A stretch of 64,000 nucleotides of DNA from JAOUEA01 sp963821935. GTDB taxonomy: Bacteria > Actinomycetota > UBA4738 > HRBIN12. Numbering within the stretch: position 1 is the first letter of the stretch; every line of letters begins with the position of its first letter. The translations under genes and the position numbers were made by a program. Positions 44,698-54,479 of the stretch are shown piece after piece. The notes beneath the pieces are model-generated. The model searched no databases and was not told where the DNA came from. It saw only the letters and a program-made list of their open reading frames with translations. The stretch spans positions 806,001 to 870,000 of the forward strand of contig CAWGFM010000005.1 in assembly GCA_963821935.1 (NCBI GenBank), read 5' to 3'.

Positions 44698-47180
44698 GGC
44701 GCCTCCCCGAACGACATCACCATCGTGAGGCCGCCGCCCGGCGTGTCCTCGATCGCGAGCTCGCCACCCATCGCTTCGACGAAGCCCTTGGCCACGGCCA
44801 GTCCGAGTCCGACCCCATCGGCAGCCGAGCGATCACCGAGCCGCTGGAACGGTTCGAACACGCGGTCGCGGTCGGATGGAGCGATGCCCGGTCCTCGGTC
44901 GACCACGCGGAGCTCGACCCTGCCGGACACACCTGAGCCGATCATGCGGACCGGCTTCCCCGGCGGTGTCCATGCCACCGCGTTGCCGGCGACGTTCGCG
45001 ATGGCGCGCTCGAGCAGGGCCGCGTCGACGTCGACCCGGGGCAGGCTCTCGGGCACGTCGGTCTCGATCGACCGTCCGTTGTCGGGCAGGCTCGCGAGCG
45101 CACGAGGCACGACCTCGTCCAGCCCCACCCGGCCACAGACCAGATGCAGGGCGCCGCTCTGGATGCGGCTCATGTCGAGGAGATTGCCCACCATCACGCT
45201 CAACCGATCGGTCTCCTCCTCGATCGTGGCGAGGAACTCGCCGGTCTCGTCAGCGCTCCAAGGGACATCGTCCTGGCGCAGGCTGCTGGCGGCCGCCTTG
45301 ATCGAGGCAAGTGGGGTCCGCAGGTCGTGCGACACCGCTTGCAGGATGGCCGTGCGCAGCTCATCGACCTCGACCAGCTCGGCCACTTCGGCCGCTTCCT
45401 CGCTGAGATCGCGGGCGCGGACCGCCACCGCCAGATGCGCGGCGAACGCCGACAGGACCCGGCGCGACTCGGCCGGCAGGCGGTCGCCTCGCAGCACCAG
45501 CACGGCACCGTCGCTGAGCTCGATCACATCGGAACCGCCGGCGGGCTCGACCGGGGGCTCCGAGCCGGCGGCGGCCTCCAGCACCCAGCCCTGTTCGTGC
45601 GGACGGAGTACCGAGACGGCCTGCAGGCCGAACGTGTCACGCAGCTGCACCAGGAGCGTGGGGAGCGGATCCTCTTCGGCGGCGAGCCAGCCGGAGAGCC
45701 GCGCGAGCGCTTCGGCCTCGGCTCGGCCCCGCTGAGCTTCGGCTCGTGCGCGAGCGGCGCGGTCGACCAAGACGCTGACCACGGAGGCCACGAACACGAA
45801 CACCACGATCGCCAGGACGTTCTCGGCTTCGGCGATGGTCCACGTGTCGATCGGAGGCGTGAAGTACCAGTTGATCAGCAGTCCCGATGCGATGGCCGAG
45901 ACCACCGCGGGCCACAGCCCGCCGACCGCGGCCACGCCGACGACCAGCGTGAGGTAGAGCAGCATGACGCTCGGAAGCCCCAGCTGTTCCCTCAGAGCGG
46001 TCAAGGCGATCGTGAGGAGCGCGAGCCCGGCGGCCCCGGCCAGCGCGGCGGCGACCCGCCGGTTCACGCTGAGTCCGGGCGAGGGCGGCGCACCCAGGCG
46101 CTCCCCCGATGACGGCGTGTCCTGGCTGATCACGTGCACATCGATCGGCCCGGAATCGCGGATGACGCGATGCACGACCGAGCCCCGGAAGAACTCCCGC
46201 CATCGCGAATGCGAGCTGGCGCCGATGACGATCTGGGTCACGTTCTCGGCACGGGCGACGTCGAGCAGCGCTTCGGGCACGCCTCGGCCGATCACATCGC
46301 GGAAGGTCCCACCCAGCGACCGAACGAGCTCACGGGTCGCCGCGATCGTGCCCGGTTCCGCCAGGCCGTCCTCGGGGATCACGTTCACCGCGATGAGATC
46401 ACCGCCTCGACGCGCTGCCATGCGCGCGGCCCGACGGATCAGCATCTCGTCGTCGGGACGTCCCGAGATCCCCACCAGGATCCGCTCACGCGTCTCCCAG
46501 GGACCTTCGATCCCGCGTTCCTTCATGTAGTCCTGCAGGGACTCGTCGACCCGGTCCGCCATCCAGAGCAGGGCCAGCTCCCGCAGCGCCCCCAGGTTGC
46601 CCTCGCGGAAGTAGTTGCCCAACGCCGCGTCGATCTTCTCGGGCGGATAGATGTTGCCGTGCGCCATGCGGCGGCGGAGCGCGTACGGCGTCATGTCGAT
46701 CAGCTCTTGCTGATCGGCCGCCCGCACGATCTCGTCCGGGATCGTCTCGCGCTGAAGGACCCCGGTGATGCGCTCGACCACGTCATTCAGCGACTCGAGG
46801 TGCTGGATGTTGACCGTGGAGATGACGTCGATGCCGGCATCCAGGATCTCGTGCACGTCCTGCCAGCGCTTCTCGTTCCGCGAGCCGGGCACGTTCGTGT
46901 GGGCGAGCTCGTCCACCAATGCGATCTCGGGGGCTCGGGCCACGATGGCGTCGACGTCCATCTCCTCGAACGCCGATCCCCGGTACTCGATCGAGCGCCT
47001 GGGCACCGTCTCGAGATCGCCCAGCGCCTCGGCCGTCAGCGGCCGCCCGTGGGTCTCGACGAACCCCACCACGACATCGGTGCCCCGGTCTCGCCGGCGG
47101 TGCCCCTCGCCGAGCATCGCGAAGGTCTTGCCGACCCCGGCCGCGTACCCGACGTAGATGCGGAGCTCGCCGCGTTTCAT
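44694..47180 (-). CDS. kdpD: KdpD potassium-responsive sensor histidine kinase
   Basis: An 828-residue full-length KdpD. The N-terminal KdpD domain has Walker A GYAAGVGKTFAML and ALVDELAHTNVPGSRNEKRW. The USP domain (about 230-370, ILVGISGRPDDEMLIRRAA; GASSHSRWREFF) is a c-di-AMP-binding candidate in related proteins. Four DUF4118 helices follow (about 390-490), then a GAF-like domain, HisKA with LQAVSHDLRTPLASIKAA (His618) and HATPase_c (DRGPGIAPSDRDRVFEPF; GVGLGLAVAKGFVEAMGG). It is cotranslated with kdpC and kdpE by ATGA overlaps. Confidence 0.97.
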   Translation of the reverse strand: MKRGELRIYVGYAAGVGKTFAMLGEGHRRRDRGTDVVVGFVETHGRPLTAEALGDLETVPRRSIEYRGSAFEEMDVDAIVARAPEIALVDELAHTNVPGSRNEKRWQDVHEILDAGIDVISTVNIQHLESLNDVVERITGVLQRETIPDEIVRAADQQELIDMTPYALRRRMAHGNIYPPEKIDAALGNYFREGNLGALRELALLWMADRVDESLQDYMKERGIEGPWETRERILVGISGRPDDEMLIRRAARMAARRGGDLIAVNVIPEDGLAEPGTIAATRELVRSLGGTFRDVIGRGVPEALLDVARAENVTQIVIGASSHSRWREFFRGSVVHRVIRDSGPIDVHVISQDTPSSGERLGAPPSPGLSVNRRVAAALAGAAGLALLTIALTALREQLGLPSVMLLYLTLVVGVAAVGGLWPAVVSAIASGLLINWYFTPPIDTWTIAEAENVLAIVVFVFVASVVSVLVDRAARARAEAQRGRAEAEALARLSGWLAAEEDPLPTLLVQLRDTFGLQAVSVLRPHEQGWVLEAAAGSEPPVEPAGGSDVIELSDGAVLVLRGDRLPAESRRVLSAFAAHLAVAVRARDLSEEAAEVAELVEVDELRTAILQAVSHDLRTPLASIKAAASSLRQDDVPWSADETGEFLATIEEETDRLSVMVGNLLDMSRIQSGALHLVCGRVGLDEVVPRALASLPDNGRSIETDVPESLPRVDVDAALLERAIANVAGNAVAWTPPGKPVRMIGSGVSGRVELRVVDRGPGIAPSDRDRVFEPFQRLGDRSAADGVGLGLAVAKGFVEAMGGELAIEDTPGGGLTMVMSFGEAP

Positions 47181-47740
47181 GGCTGCGAGGCTAGCCCCTC
47201 GACGGCGAGGTTGAGCAGCAGGACGTTCACGCGCGCTTCACCCATGAAGCCGAGCGTCCGTCCCTCGGTGTAGTCATCGATCAGTGTGGTGACCTGGCCC
47301 AGCTCGAGACCGCGCGCGTCGGCGACGCGGGGGGCCTGGAGCATCGCGTAGGCGGGGCTGATGTGCGGGTCCATCCCGCTGCCGCCGCCGGTGACGGCGT
47401 CGACCGGGATGGAACCTTCGGGTGCGTCGGCCTCCGTGATGGCGGCGACGCGCTCCTGCACCGCCGCGCCCAGCTCCGGGTTCGTCGGACCGAGGTTGGA
47501 GGGGGCGCTCGCGGTCGGGTCGAAGGCATCGGGACGTCCGGTGAACCACTCGGGCCCTTCGAACGCCTGGCCGATCAGCTCGGACCCGACGACGGAACCA
47601 CCCGCCTCGACGAAACTGCCGTCGGCGCGGGCTCCGAACAGGCCCTGACCGATCCCCGTGATCGCCACGGGATAGGCGATACCGAGCAGCACCGTCATGA
47701 CCACGAGCATCCGCAGGGCTGCGATCAACGAACGTCGCAT
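47177..47740 (-). CDS. kdpC: Potassium-transporting ATPase C subunit
   Basis: A 187-residue KdpC, the periplasmic subunit with one N-terminal helix (RMLVVMTVLLGIAYPVAITGI) that stabilises the KdpA-KdpB complex. Conserved segments are GSELIGQAF, WFTGRPDA, SNLGPTNPELGAAV, GSGMDPHISPAYA and GRTLGFMGEARVNVLLLN. It begins one base downstream of the corrected kdpB stop and overlaps kdpD. Confidence 0.96.
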   Translation of the reverse strand: MRRSLIAALRMLVVMTVLLGIAYPVAITGIGQGLFGARADGSFVEAGGSVVGSELIGQAFEGPEWFTGRPDAFDPTASAPSNLGPTNPELGAAVQERVAAITEADAPEGSIPVDAVTGGGSGMDPHISPAYAMLQAPRVADARGLELGQVTTLIDDYTEGRTLGFMGEARVNVLLLNLAVEGLASQP

Positions 47741-47741
47741 G

Positions 47742-49731
47742 TCACGTCACCACCAGACTGACCACCAGGTCGATCACCTTGATGCCGATGAATGGCGCGA
47801 TCACGCCCCCCAAGTCCGTAGATGCCGAGGTTGCGCCGCAGCATCGACGCCGCCGAGCTGGGCGTGTATCGCACGCCACGCAAGGCCAGCGGGATCAGCG
47901 CCACGATGATCAGGGCGTTGAAGATCACCGCCGAAAGGATCGCGGAGCTGGGACTGCCCAGCTGCATCACGTTGAGCCGGTCGAGCCCCGGATAGACCGC
48001 CGCGAACATCGCCGGGATGATCGCGAAGTACTTCGCCACGTCGTTCGCGATGGAGAACGTCGTGAGCGACCCGCGTGTGATCAGCAGCTGCTTGCCGATG
48101 CCCACGATCTCGATCAGCTTCGTAGGGTTGGAGTCCAGGTCGACCATGTTGCCGGCTTCCTTGGCGGCCGAGGTGCCGGTGTTCATCGCGACGCCGACAT
48201 CGGCTTGCGCGAGCGCCGGCGCGTCGTTCGTGCCGTCGCCCGTCATGGCCACGAGCTTGCCGCCCTCCTGCTCGCTGCGGATCAGCGCCATCTTGTCCTC
48301 GGGCGTCGCCTCGGCCAGGAAGTCGTCGACGCCGGCCTCCTCGGCGATGGCCTCGGCCGTGCGGGGGTTGTCGCCCGTGATCATCACGCTGCGGATGCCC
48401 ATGCGTCGCAGCTCGTCGAACCGCTGGCGCATGCCCTCCTTGACGATGTCCTTCAGGTAGATCACGCCCAGCACGCGATCGTTCTCGGCCACCGTGAGCG
48501 GAGTCCCACCCTGCACCGCGATCCCGGCCACGATCGTGTCGATCTCCTCGGAGACCCCGCCGCCCTGCTCTTCGACCCAGGCACGCACCGAGTCGGCCGC
48601 CCCCTTGCGCAGGTGGCGTCCGTCCACATCGACGCCGCTCATCCTGGTCTGCGCGGTGAACGGGATGAAGTCGGCACCCTGCAGGTCGCGGGCTCGGAGC
48701 CCGTAGCGCTCCTTCGCGAGCACGACGATCGATCGTCCTTCGGGGGTCTCGTCGGCCAGGCTGGTGATCTGCGCGGCGTCGGCGAGCTGCTCCACGGTGA
48801 CGCCGGGGGCGGGCAACAACTCCGCGGCTTCCCGGTTGCCCAAGGTGATGGTGCCCGTCTTGTCCAGGAGCAGGGTGTTGACGTCACCGGCCGCTTCGAC
48901 GGCGCGCCCCGACATCGCCAGCACGTTGCGCTGCACCAGCCGGTCCATGCCGGCGATGCCGATCGCCGACAGCAGGGCGCCGATCGTGGTGGGGATGAGG
49001 CAGACCAACAACGCCACCAGGACGATGACGGCCTGGCGGGCCCCTGAGTAGATGGCCAGGGGCTGCAGGGTGACCGTCGCCAGCAGGAACACGATCGTGA
49101 GGCTCGCGAGCAGGATGTTGAGGGCGACCTCGTTCGGCGTCTTCTGACGCTGGGCGCCTTCGACCAACGCGATCATGCGGTCGATGAAGGTCTCGCCCGG
49201 CTTCGAGGTGATCTCGACGACGACGCGGTCGGACAGCACCTTGGTGCCCCCGGTCACGGCACTGCGATCGCCGCCCGATTCCCTGATCACGGGCGCCGAC
49301 TCGCCGGTGATGGCCGACTCGTCGACCGAGGCGACTCCTTCGACGACCTCCCCGTCGCCGGGGATCACCTGGTCGGCCTCGACGACCACACGGTCCCCCG
49401 GGCGCAGATCCGTTCCGGGCACCGACTCCTCCAGGCCGTCGGGCAGGAGGCGCCGCGCCATGGTCTGCGTGCGCGTGGCACGCAACGCGGCGGCCTGCGC
49501 CTTGCCCCGCCCCTCGGCCACCGCTTCGGCGAGGTTGGCGAAGAGCACCGTGAGCCAGAGCCACACCGCGATGAGACCCGCGAACAACGACGGGTCACGC
49601 GCGAACAGCAGGGTGGTCAGGACCGAACCGATCTCCACCACGAACATCACGGGGTTGCGCCACATGCGCCGCGGATCGAGCTTGCGGAACGCGTCCGGCA
49701 GGGAACGCCAGAGCAGGTCGACGTCGAACAT
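47742..49731 (-). CDS. kdpB: Potassium-transporting ATPase B subunit (P-type ATPase); frameshift near the 3' end
   Basis: The catalytic P-type ATPase subunit of KdpFABC. The phosphorylation site is LLLDKTGTITLGN, with TGES and TGDGTNDAP in their usual places. The frame breaks after RRNLGIYGLGG: a run of six C (plus strand, 47805-47810) appears to have one base too many. Reading it as five restores VIAPFIGIKVIDLVVSLVVT and a TGA at 47742-47744, one base before kdpC, which is the expected KdpB end. As written, the frame runs on to 47725 inside kdpC with a nonsense tail. It starts directly after the kdpA stop. Confidence 0.96.
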
Positions 49732-51411
49732 CTAGGACAGTCCTTCCACGATCGGGCCTAGCGAGAGCGCCGGGAAGTACGTGAGCGCGGTGACGATCAC
49801 GATCACGCCGGTCAGCAGCCCCACGAACAACGGCGAGGTCGTGGGGAACGTGCCGGCCGACTCGGGCACGTGCTTCTTGCAAGCCATGGATCCAGCCACG
49901 CCCAGCACCAGCACGATCGAGGCGAACCTGCCGAACAGCATCGCGAACCCGATCGCGGTGTTGTAGAAGGGCGTGTTGGCCGACAAGCCGCCGAAGGCGC
50001 TGCCGTTGTTGTTGGCGCCCGAGGTGAACGCGTACAGGACCTCCGACAGTCCGTGCGTCCCCGGGTTGAAGATGGATGCGACCGCTGACTCCATGACGAG
50101 CGCCGCCCCGGTGAGGCACAACACGAGCCCCGGCACGAGCAGGATGTACATGGAGACCAGCTTCATCTCGCGCGGCTCGATCTTCTTGCCGAGATACTCG
50201 GGGGTACGCCCCACCATCAGCCCGGCGATGAACACGGACACGATGGCCAGCACCAACATGCCGTAGAGCCCCGACCCCACACCGCCGGGTGAGACCTCGG
50301 ACAGCATCATGTTGACCAACACGGTGCCGCCACCGAACGGGGCCAGGGAATCGTGGGAGGAGTTCACGGCGCCGGTGGAGGTCCCGGTCGTGGAGGCCGC
50401 GAACGCGCCGCTCGCCGGGATGCCGAACCGCACCTCCTTGCCCTCCATGTTGCCACCACTGACAGCCGAGCCGGCGACCGCCTCCACCTGAGGATTGGGC
50501 TGGGATTCGAACTGCCAGACGAGCAACGCCGATCCCATCCACAGCAGCGCCATGACCGCGGCCAGGACGTACCCCTGCTTGCGGTTGCCGACGAGCTTGC
50601 CGAACGTGCCCGTCAGCGCGAACGGGATCACCAGGAGCAGGACCATCTGGAGCAGGTTCGTGAACGGGTTGGGGTTCTCGAACGGATGCGCCGAGTTCGC
50701 GTTGTAGAACCCGCCGCCGTTGGTACCGAGCTCCTTGATGACCTCCTGTGAGGCCACCGGCCCGCCCGGGATCGATTGGTCGGCGCCCTGCACCGTGGTG
50801 ATCGTCTGTGCCTCGCTGAAGTTCTGGACCACGCCTTGGGAGATCAGCACGACGGCGCCGACGATGGCGATCGGGAGCAGGATGCGGACGGTGCTGCGCA
50901 CCAGGTCCGCCCAGAAGTTGCCGATCGTGTCGGACTCGCGACGCGTGAACCCGCGGATCAGGGCGACCGCGACCGCGATGCCGACGGCGGCCGAGACGAA
51001 GTTCTGCACCGCCAGCCCGGCCATCTGCACCAGGTGGCCCATGGTCGACTCACCGGCATAGGACTGCCAGTTGGTGTTGGACACGAACGAGACCGCGGTG
51101 TTGAAGGCCTGATCCGCCTTCACGCCGGGGAATCCAAGCGAAAGCGGCAGCGACCCTTGGGCACGCTGCAGCCCGTACAGCAGCAGCACCGAGAGGAGCG
51201 AGAACGCCAGCAGGGACACGGCGTAGGCGGTCCACCGCTGCTCCACATCGGGATTCACGCCGGCGAACCGATAGATGAAGCGCTCGCCGCGGAGCGATCG
51301 CTTCGAATCGAGCGCCCAGGCCATGTAGTCACCGAGCGGCCGGTAGGCGACCACCAGGATCACCACCAGCACGAGGAGCTGCACCCAGCCGGCCCAAGGA
51401 TCGAACTCCAT
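49732..51411 (-). CDS. kdpA: Potassium-transporting ATPase A subunit
   Basis: A 559-residue channel-like K+-translocating subunit. Characteristic segments are YAVSLLAFSLLSVLLLYGL, GVKADQAFNTAVSFVSNTNWQSYAGE, GTNGGGFYNANSAHPFENPNPF and FTSGANNNGSAFGGLSANTPF, which carry the selectivity-filter glycines. About ten membrane helices are seen. It is preceded by kdpF and followed immediately by kdpB. Confidence 0.97.
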   Translation of the reverse strand: MEFDPWAGWVQLLVLVVILVVAYRPLGDYMAWALDSKRSLRGERFIYRFAGVNPDVEQRWTAYAVSLLAFSLLSVLLLYGLQRAQGSLPLSLGFPGVKADQAFNTAVSFVSNTNWQSYAGESTMGHLVQMAGLAVQNFVSAAVGIAVAVALIRGFTRRESDTIGNFWADLVRSTVRILLPIAIVGAVVLISQGVVQNFSEAQTITTVQGADQSIPGGPVASQEVIKELGTNGGGFYNANSAHPFENPNPFTNLLQMVLLLVIPFALTGTFGKLVGNRKQGYVLAAVMALLWMGSALLVWQFESQPNPQVEAVAGSAVSGGNMEGKEVRFGIPASGAFAASTTGTSTGAVNSSHDSLAPFGGGTVLVNMMLSEVSPGGVGSGLYGMLVLAIVSVFIAGLMVGRTPEYLGKKIEPREMKLVSMYILLVPGLVLCLTGAALVMESAVASIFNPGTHGLSEVLYAFTSGANNNGSAFGGLSANTPFYNTAIGFAMLFGRFASIVLVLGVAGSMACKKHVPESAGTFPTTSPLFVGLLTGVIVIVTALTYFPALSLGPIVEGLS

Positions 51412-51413
51412 GG

Positions 51414-51500
51414 TCAGAACCGCTCCGGGAAGATCAGCGCGAACACCAGATAGAGCACCAGCGCGACGGCGATGACGAGCGGGATGACGGTGTCGATCAC
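51414..51500 (-). CDS. kdpF: KdpF small stabilising subunit
   Basis: A 28-residue single-helix peptide encoded from GTG 51500, ending LVLYLVFALIFPERF, which is the classical KdpF C-terminus. It stabilises the KdpABC complex in the membrane. Its GTG overlaps the stop of the 27-residue ORF just upstream (GTGA), and its stop is three bases before the kdpA ATG. It is too short for usual gene callers. Confidence 0.9.
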   Translation of the reverse strand: MIDTVIPLVIAVALVLYLVFALIFPERF

Positions 51501-51580
51501 AGCCGGTCCACCCCTCGAGCCAACGCGATCAGCAGGCCGAAGCCCACGAGCATCAGCACCACGAACACCACATCAGCCAC
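51497..51580 (-). CDS. 27-residue membrane peptide upstream of kdpF
   Basis: An ORF from GTG 51580, preceded at six bases by GGAAGGAG, the strongest ribosome binding site in this area. It encodes a short hydrophobic helix (VVFVVLMLVGFGLLIALA) followed by a charged RGVDRL end. Its stop overlaps the kdpF start by four bases (GTGA), so kdpF translation should depend on it. I do not know it as a named Kdp subunit. It could be a translational leader or an extra small subunit like KdpF. Confidence 0.7.
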   Translation of the reverse strand: MADVVFVVLMLVGFGLLIALARGVDRL

Positions 51581-51639
51581 GGCGGGCTCCTTCCTTCATG
51601 GTGCCCACCGTAGCCCCGGCATCGTTGCGCGCCAGGGGT

Positions 51640-51678
51640 CTTGACTGGTTCCTAACGCCGAGCGGGGCCAACCTTGAC
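51640..51678 (-). promoter_or_regulatory. GTCAAG direct repeats in helical phase: candidate KdpE operator
   Basis: On the minus strand GTCAAG begins at 51678 and 51645 (33 bp apart, three turns) and a related GTTAGG begins at 51656, 11 bp before the second copy. The block lies 60-100 bp upstream of the first kdp operon ORF. Direct repeats of this spacing fit an OmpR-family site, but the copies are few and imperfect. Confidence 0.35.
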
Positions 51679-51707
51679 GCGTTGTTGGCGCGTCGCAGGA
51701 ACGGCGC

Positions 51708-52067
51708 TCAGGCGCTGAACTCGAGCCGGGGGTTGATCATGCGGAGCTCGCCCCGTTGCTCGCCGAGCACGCCCTCGACGACGACCTTGGTCCCCAGCGA
51801 GAAGCCGCTCATGCCGCGGCGGCCCATGAACACCACGACGGCCTCGCCGGTGCCGTCGGTGATGATCGCTTCGAGCGACTCATGCCCGCCCACCGGCAAC
51901 ACCGTGATGCGCCGGATCACGCCGGCGATCTTCACGTTCTCGCGGGTCGGAGCATCCTCGATCGGCATGGTCCCGGGGATCGCGCACGCCCAATCGTGGA
52001 TCTCGGTCGCGAGGCGCGCTTCGTCGCTCTCGGTCAGACGATCGAGCCAGCGACGCACCGCGCCCAT
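51708..52067 (-). CDS. OB-fold nucleic-acid-binding-like protein
   Basis: A 119-residue protein. After an N-terminal helix it forms an OB-fold barrel of the RecG/tRNA-type kind (VKIAGVIRRITVLPVGG; LEAIITDGTGEAVVVFMGRR; GTKVVVEGVLGEQRGELRMINPRLEF). Proteins of this type accompany trkA/ceoBC genes in actinobacteria (I recall a homologue close to ceoC in M. tuberculosis), so its placement here, on the far side of the kdp operon from ceoC, supports an old neighbourhood. The molecular role is unknown. Confidence 0.85.
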   Translation of the reverse strand: MGAVRRWLDRLTESDEARLATEIHDWACAIPGTMPIEDAPTRENVKIAGVIRRITVLPVGGHESLEAIITDGTGEAVVVFMGRRGMSGFSLGTKVVVEGVLGEQRGELRMINPRLEFSA

Positions 52068-52106
52068 GACGGATCCTTCCTGCTTCGTCCCCGCCCCGTC
52101 GTGAGC

Positions 52107-54369
52107 CTAGACCGACCCCGTGGGCGCATTGGCGGCAGCGATGTCGTCACGCAGTTCGGACTCGCGCGACTTGGAGATGTAGATGGCCACACCAAGGACC
52201 ACGGCCACCACGAGGCAGATCGCGACCCGCAGAGCCGTGTTGCCGGCGTGCGAGACGACCAGCGGTGCGATCAACAGGGCGACCAGGTTCATGACCTTGA
52301 TCAACGGGTTGATGGCCGGTCCCGCGGTGTCCTTGAACGGGTCACCGACGGTATCCCCGATCACCGCCGCCTTGTGGCTCTCGCTCCCCTTGCCGCCGTA
52401 GTTGCCCTCTTCGATGAACTTCTTCGCGTTGTCCCACGCGCCGCCAGAGTTGGACAGCATGACCGCCAACAGCTGACCGGTCAGGATGGCGCCCGCCAGG
52501 AACCCGCCCAGCGCTTCGCCCTTCAGGAAGAAGCCGGCGAAGATCGGGGAGAGCACCGCCAGCAGACCAGGCGTCAGCAGCTCCTGCAGCGAGGTCTTGG
52601 TGCAGATGTCCACCACGGCGCCGTAGTCCGGTTTCTCGGAGTAGTCCATGATCCCGGGGTGGTCGCGGAACTGCTTGCGGACCTCCTGCACGACCTGGCC
52701 CGCGGCCCGTCCGACCGCGCGGATGGCCAACGAACAGAACAGGAAGGGCACGGCGCCGCCGATCAGCAAGCCGACCAGGACGTCTGGTTCGTCGATGCGG
52801 ATCCCTTCGAACAGCAGGCCGGCGCTGCGCAAGGCTTCCTCGAAGGAGCCGAAGAGCGAGGTCGCCGCCAGGACCGCGGTCGCGATGGCCATGCCCTTGG
52901 TGATGGCCTTGGTGGAGTTGCCCACGGCGTCGAGCCCGCCCAGGATCTCGGCGGGCCTGCCTTCGAACTCTCCCGACATCTCCGCGATGCCCTGGGCGTT
53001 GTCCGAGATGGGGCCGTAGGTGTCCATCGACACCACCACGCCCACCGTGGTGAGCATGCCCATGCCGGTCAGGGCGATGAAGTACAGCCGCTCGGCGGTG
53101 GTCCCGCCCAGGTAGTACGACGAGACGATGGCCCCCGCCAGGATGAGGGCGGAGTAGACCGTCGATTCCAGCCCCACCGAGAACCCCGACAAGATGGTGG
53201 TGGCCGGGCCCGTGACCGTCGATTCCGCGATCTCCTGCACGGGTTTGAACTTCGTGTCGGTGAAGTACTGCGTGATCACCTGGATCACGGCCGCCAGCAC
53301 CAGGCCGATCGAGACGGCGACGGCGGGCTTGTAGCTGTCCAGGTAGATGCCCGAGATCACGAACGCCGCGGCGGCAGAGATGAACGCCGAGGCGAAGAAG
53401 CCGCGGTTGATGGCCTTCATGCCGGATTCGGTCTCGGTCCTGGGCGTGACCATGAGGATGCCGATGATCGAGGTGATGACACCGACGGCACGGATGAACA
53501 GCGGGAACATCACGCCGGCGATCGCGCCCTGCTCCGAGTCCGCGAACGCCGCCGCCCCCAGGATCAGCGACGCGATCAACGTGACCTCGCTGGACTCGAA
53601 CAGGTCGGCCGCCATGCCTGCGCAGTCGCCCACGTTGTCGCCCACGTTGTCGGCGATGGTGGCCGCGTTGCGCGGGTCGTCCTCGGGGATGCCCTGCTCG
53701 ACCTTGCCCACCAGGTCGGCGCCCACGTCGGCCGCCTTGGTGAAGATCCCGCCGCCGACCCGCATGAACATGGCCAGCAGCGCGCCGCCGAACCCGAACC
53801 CCACCAGCACGCCGGTGGCGTCTTCCTTGTAGAGGATCAAGATCGCGGTGGCGCCGAACAGGCCCAGGCCCACCGTGAACATGCCGGCGACGCCTCCGGC
53901 GCGGAACGCGATCTTCACGGCCTCGCGCAACCCGGATTCGCGGGCGGCGTTGGCGGTGCGGACGTTGGCACGGACCGCCAGCCACATACCGACGTATCCC
54001 GTGACCGCGGAGAACCCGGCGCCCAGGATGAACGCGATCGAACGGCCGAACCTGATCGAGAACCCGGAGTGCACGGCATCCTCGGAGACCGGCAGGATGA
54101 AGAACAGCGCGACGCCGATGATGACGACGAAGATGCTCAAGGTTCGGAACTGGCGCGACAGGTAGGCGGAGGCGCCCTCCTGGATCGCCTTGGCGATCTC
54201 CTTCATGCGCTCGGTGCCCTCGGGGGCCGCCAAGCACGGCCCGAACCAGGTAGTACGCGAACACCAACGCGACCAGTGAGATGCCGAGGATCACCCACAG
54301 GGCGGTGGTATCTGACGGCTTGAAAACGACGTCAAGCGGTCCGCCCTCCTGGGCAAGCACGCCGTGCAT
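52107..54369 (-). CDS. hppA: Membrane-bound proton-pumping pyrophosphatase, K+-independent type; one frameshift
   Basis: Hydrolyses PPi and pumps H+ across the membrane. About sixteen helices are present, with the substrate motifs LVGFGFGGALLAMFMRVGGG, EDDPRNAATIADNVGDN and AAVIGDTVGDPFKDTAGPA. The residue that marks K+-independent enzymes is Lys in AVGNSTKAITKG, where K+-dependent ones have Ala. The N-terminal 40 residues (from ATG 54369 after AGGAGG) lie in another frame; joining at about 54235 gives the normal LVRAV-LAAPEGTERM sequence, so one base is probably extra. It is monocistronic with its own promoter. Confidence 0.95.
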
Positions 54370-54431
54370 GCAACCTCCTACGGTCAGGATCTGGGGTCTC
54401 TCTCATCCCCAGCCGGGCCGGGAACCCGTGC

Positions 54432-54437
54432 AGTATA
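54432..54437 (-). promoter_or_regulatory. Predicted -10 element of the hppA promoter
   Basis: TATACT on the minus strand, about 60 bp before the hppA ATG. The -35 (AGGTCA, 17 bp upstream) is weak. It is one of the few AT-rich hexamers in the gap. Confidence 0.45.
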
Positions 54438-54479
54438 GGGAACGGCCGAGGGGCTGACCTGCACAGATACGGCGCGGTC

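Noticed and set aside
47725..47815. Programmed frameshift in kdpB
   Set aside because: The slip site is a plain C run with no downstream structure or precedent; one-base error explains it better.
51756..54323. 855-codon plus-strand frame opposite hppA
   Set aside because: Asp/Gly/Arg/His-rich shadow with no family features.
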